Below are positions 6,869 through 7,890 of a stretch of 7,890 bases of DNA, piece after piece. The stretch's first letter is position 1. Every line of letters begins with the position of its first letter. The notes beneath the pieces are model-generated. The model was not told where the DNA came from, made no database searches, and was given only the letters and a program-made list of their open reading frames with translations. The stretch is from Synergistaceae bacterium. Its GTDB lineage: Bacteria > Synergistota > Synergistia > Synergistales > Aminobacteriaceae. The position numbers and the translations under genes were made by a program. The stretch spans positions 1 to 7,890 of the forward strand of contig JAFSQO010000361.1 of the NCBI GenBank assembly GCA_017446645.1, in the 5' to 3' direction.

Positions 6869-6877
6869 ATCATAGCA
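6869..6877 (-). promoter_or_regulatory. Probable extended -10 promoter of rsmH and the dcw operon
   Basis: TGCTATGAT is an extended -10 (TGn plus TATGAT, five of six consensus positions). Transcription would begin near 6862, leaving a leader of about 16 bases that contains the AAGGGA site. No convincing -35 box was found. The motif is nearly identical to the one before tnpB (TGCTATTAT). Confidence 0.45.
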
Positions 6878-6939
6878 TATCTGAATGTGTGTATTTTCTC
6901 CTAAATCATGGTAAAATTCCCAGCGGTTACCTAATGACA

Positions 6940-6968
6940 ATGACAGAATTTAGATAATCGATAATAAT
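6940..6968 (+). promoter_or_regulatory. Possible promoter of the divergent exported-protein gene
   Basis: ATGACA (6940-6945, five of six matches to TTGACA) is followed after 17 bases by AATAAT (6963-6968, five of six matches to TATAAT). The start site would fall near 6975, right at the AAGGAAG ribosome site (6975-6981), so the leader would be very short. GATAAT copies at 6953 and 6960 are alternative -10 boxes. Low certainty in this AT-rich spacer. Confidence 0.3.
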
Positions 6969-6993
6969 CCAAATAAGGAAGTGCTTTATTTAT

Positions 6994-7890
6994 ATGATCA
7001 AAAGGAAATTTTCATTGCTGGGAATTCTTCTCCTTGCTGCGTTACTGTTCTCGGCTGAGGCTACATTGGCTGCTGATCCGGAAGTTCGCTTTTTTAATAA
7101 TCCTTGGCCTACACTGGACGGCGGTTTTAATACTTGCACCTCAAATTTCTACGTAAGGCGCGGAAAGTCTGCGTTTGTGGGTATGTACGTGACTCCCACC
7201 GATTCATTCGGCCCCAATGATACGGCCACTATAACCATTGATCTTTTCAATTATCAATTCCCACACGGTCGCAGGGACATAGCTATACCTGGATTGAAAA
7301 TAAAGGACATGAACGGGGTACAGTTGCAATACACACAACGTAATGATATGCCTCCTCCTTTCATAGAACTAAAAATTCCTAATATAAAGCCTATGCGCCC
7401 CGGTGTAGATGTTCCGCAGGAAGGCGTGAATTACGTACAGTTCTACCTTGAAGCGGAGCACTCAGATTTAATTTATATGCTTGCCCCAATCGTAGACGTT
7501 AATAGCAATGCTGATGAAATGGGTAGAGCCATGGGGACCAACACGCTTCTTACACTGCAAAGCGCGGGCGATAATGAAGCAACTCCGGCTCCGAGAATCG
7601 ATTCCAACGCACCAGTTACAGTCGAGCAGGGCGGCATGGGAACAGCAACCTTCTCAGGCACGAACACAGTATCATGGTACTACAAGCCAAGCGATATACA
7701 AAACAAGGGTATCGAATCCTTGACTCTTGTGCCTAAATCCAATGGCAGAATCTGCAATGCTACAGTTAAGCTGGCTTCAGACGTAAAAGAAGGCAGCATT
7801 ATTGAAGTTCCAGTATATGCTATGGGTAAATATGGCGATACTGACGATAAAAAGCTGGTTATCAGAGTAGCACCTGACGAAAATCACAAA
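6994..7890 (+). CDS. Exported protein of unknown function (3' part cut by window edge)
   Basis: An open frame of 299 codons continues past the right edge. The N-terminus is a clear Sec signal peptide: a basic start MIKRK, a hydrophobic core LLGILLLAALLF and a likely cleavage after ATLA (residue 26). The mature part is polar with alternating beta-type segments, two cysteines (48 and 254) and no further membrane helix. Residues about 204-293 look like a beta-sandwich (Ig-like) domain: a Thr/Ser/Gly-rich opening (TVEQGGMGTATFSGTNTVSW), a middle strand pair, and a closing VPVYAMGKYGD...KLVIRV. I recognise no enzyme motif or named family. An AAGGAAG site lies 12 bases before the ATG, slightly far. 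Transcribed away from rsmH, so probably functionally separate from the dcw genes. It could be a surface or periplasmic binding or structural protein; the missing C-terminus would decide. Confidence 0.85.
   Translation, partial: MIKRKFSLLGILLLAALLFSAEATLAADPEVRFFNNPWPTLDGGFNTCTSNFYVRRGKSAFVGMYVTPTDSFGPNDTATITIDLFNYQFPHGRRDIAIPGLKIKDMNGVQLQYTQRNDMPPPFIELKIPNIKPMRPGVDVPQEGVNYVQFYLEAEHSDLIYMLAPIVDVNSNADEMGRAMGTNTLLTLQSAGDNEATPAPRIDSNAPVTVEQGGMGTATFSGTNTVSWYYKPSDIQNKGIESLTLVPKSNGRICNATVKLASDVKEGSIIEVPVYAMGKYGDTDDKKLVIRVAPDENHK

Noticed and set aside
6847..6873. Upstream start of rsmH adding MILSKRDRK
   Set aside because: RsmH proteins begin with MNHIPV-type sequence; the ATG at 6846 has AAGGGA at proper spacing and the upstream ATG overlaps the likely -10 box.
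7473..7723. Open frames on both strands within the exported-protein gene
   Set aside because: Both overlap the long signal-peptide-bearing frame that starts at 6994 and stays open to the edge.
1..7890. CRISPR array or a tnpA gene near the TnpB element
   Set aside because: No regularly spaced direct repeats and no HUH/Y1 transposase frame were found; the RNA-guided component is TnpB alone.

Overview
The window is most of a division and cell-wall (dcw) operon on the minus strand, interrupted by an IS200/IS605-type TnpB element and flanked by a divergent gene for an exported protein. In transcription order (right to left) it reads rsmH, the tnpB element, ftsL, ftsI, murE, murF; murF runs off the left edge. 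All four cell-wall and division genes after the element, and rsmH before it, are recognised from strong family motifs. On the plus strand, from about 6994 to the right edge, lies the 5' part of a gene for a secreted protein that I cannot name.

Organism: the complete Mur/Fts set shows a walled bacterium. The DNPR motif of MurE indicates meso-diaminopimelate in the peptidoglycan. Moderate GC, the compact rsmH-ftsL-ftsI-murE-murF order without mraZ next to rsmH, and the general look of the proteins suggest a diderm anaerobe, perhaps of the Synergistota. That taxonomic call is an impression, not something the sequence proves.

How the genes work together: RsmH methylates 16S rRNA and by tradition heads the dcw cluster. 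FtsL and the transpeptidase FtsI belong to the septal peptidoglycan synthesis complex. MurE and MurF add the third residue and the D-Ala-D-Ala dipeptide to the UDP-MurNAc peptide, supplying the precursor that FtsI later cross-links.

The odd feature is the TnpB element at about 4468 to 5928, placed between rsmH and ftsL in the same orientation as the operon. Its TnpB keeps the RuvC catalytic residues and the four-cysteine zinc finger. It has no tnpA partner here, and a structured right end follows the gene that looks like an omega RNA (guide scaffold) region. The sequence directly after that right end, which by the known TnpB mechanism would act as guide, is the leader of ftsL. A TnpB complex made from this locus should therefore recognise the uninterrupted version of this operon. 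No CRISPR array, tRNA, rRNA or convincing rho-independent terminator was seen, and no gene-free stretch exceeds 300 bases.
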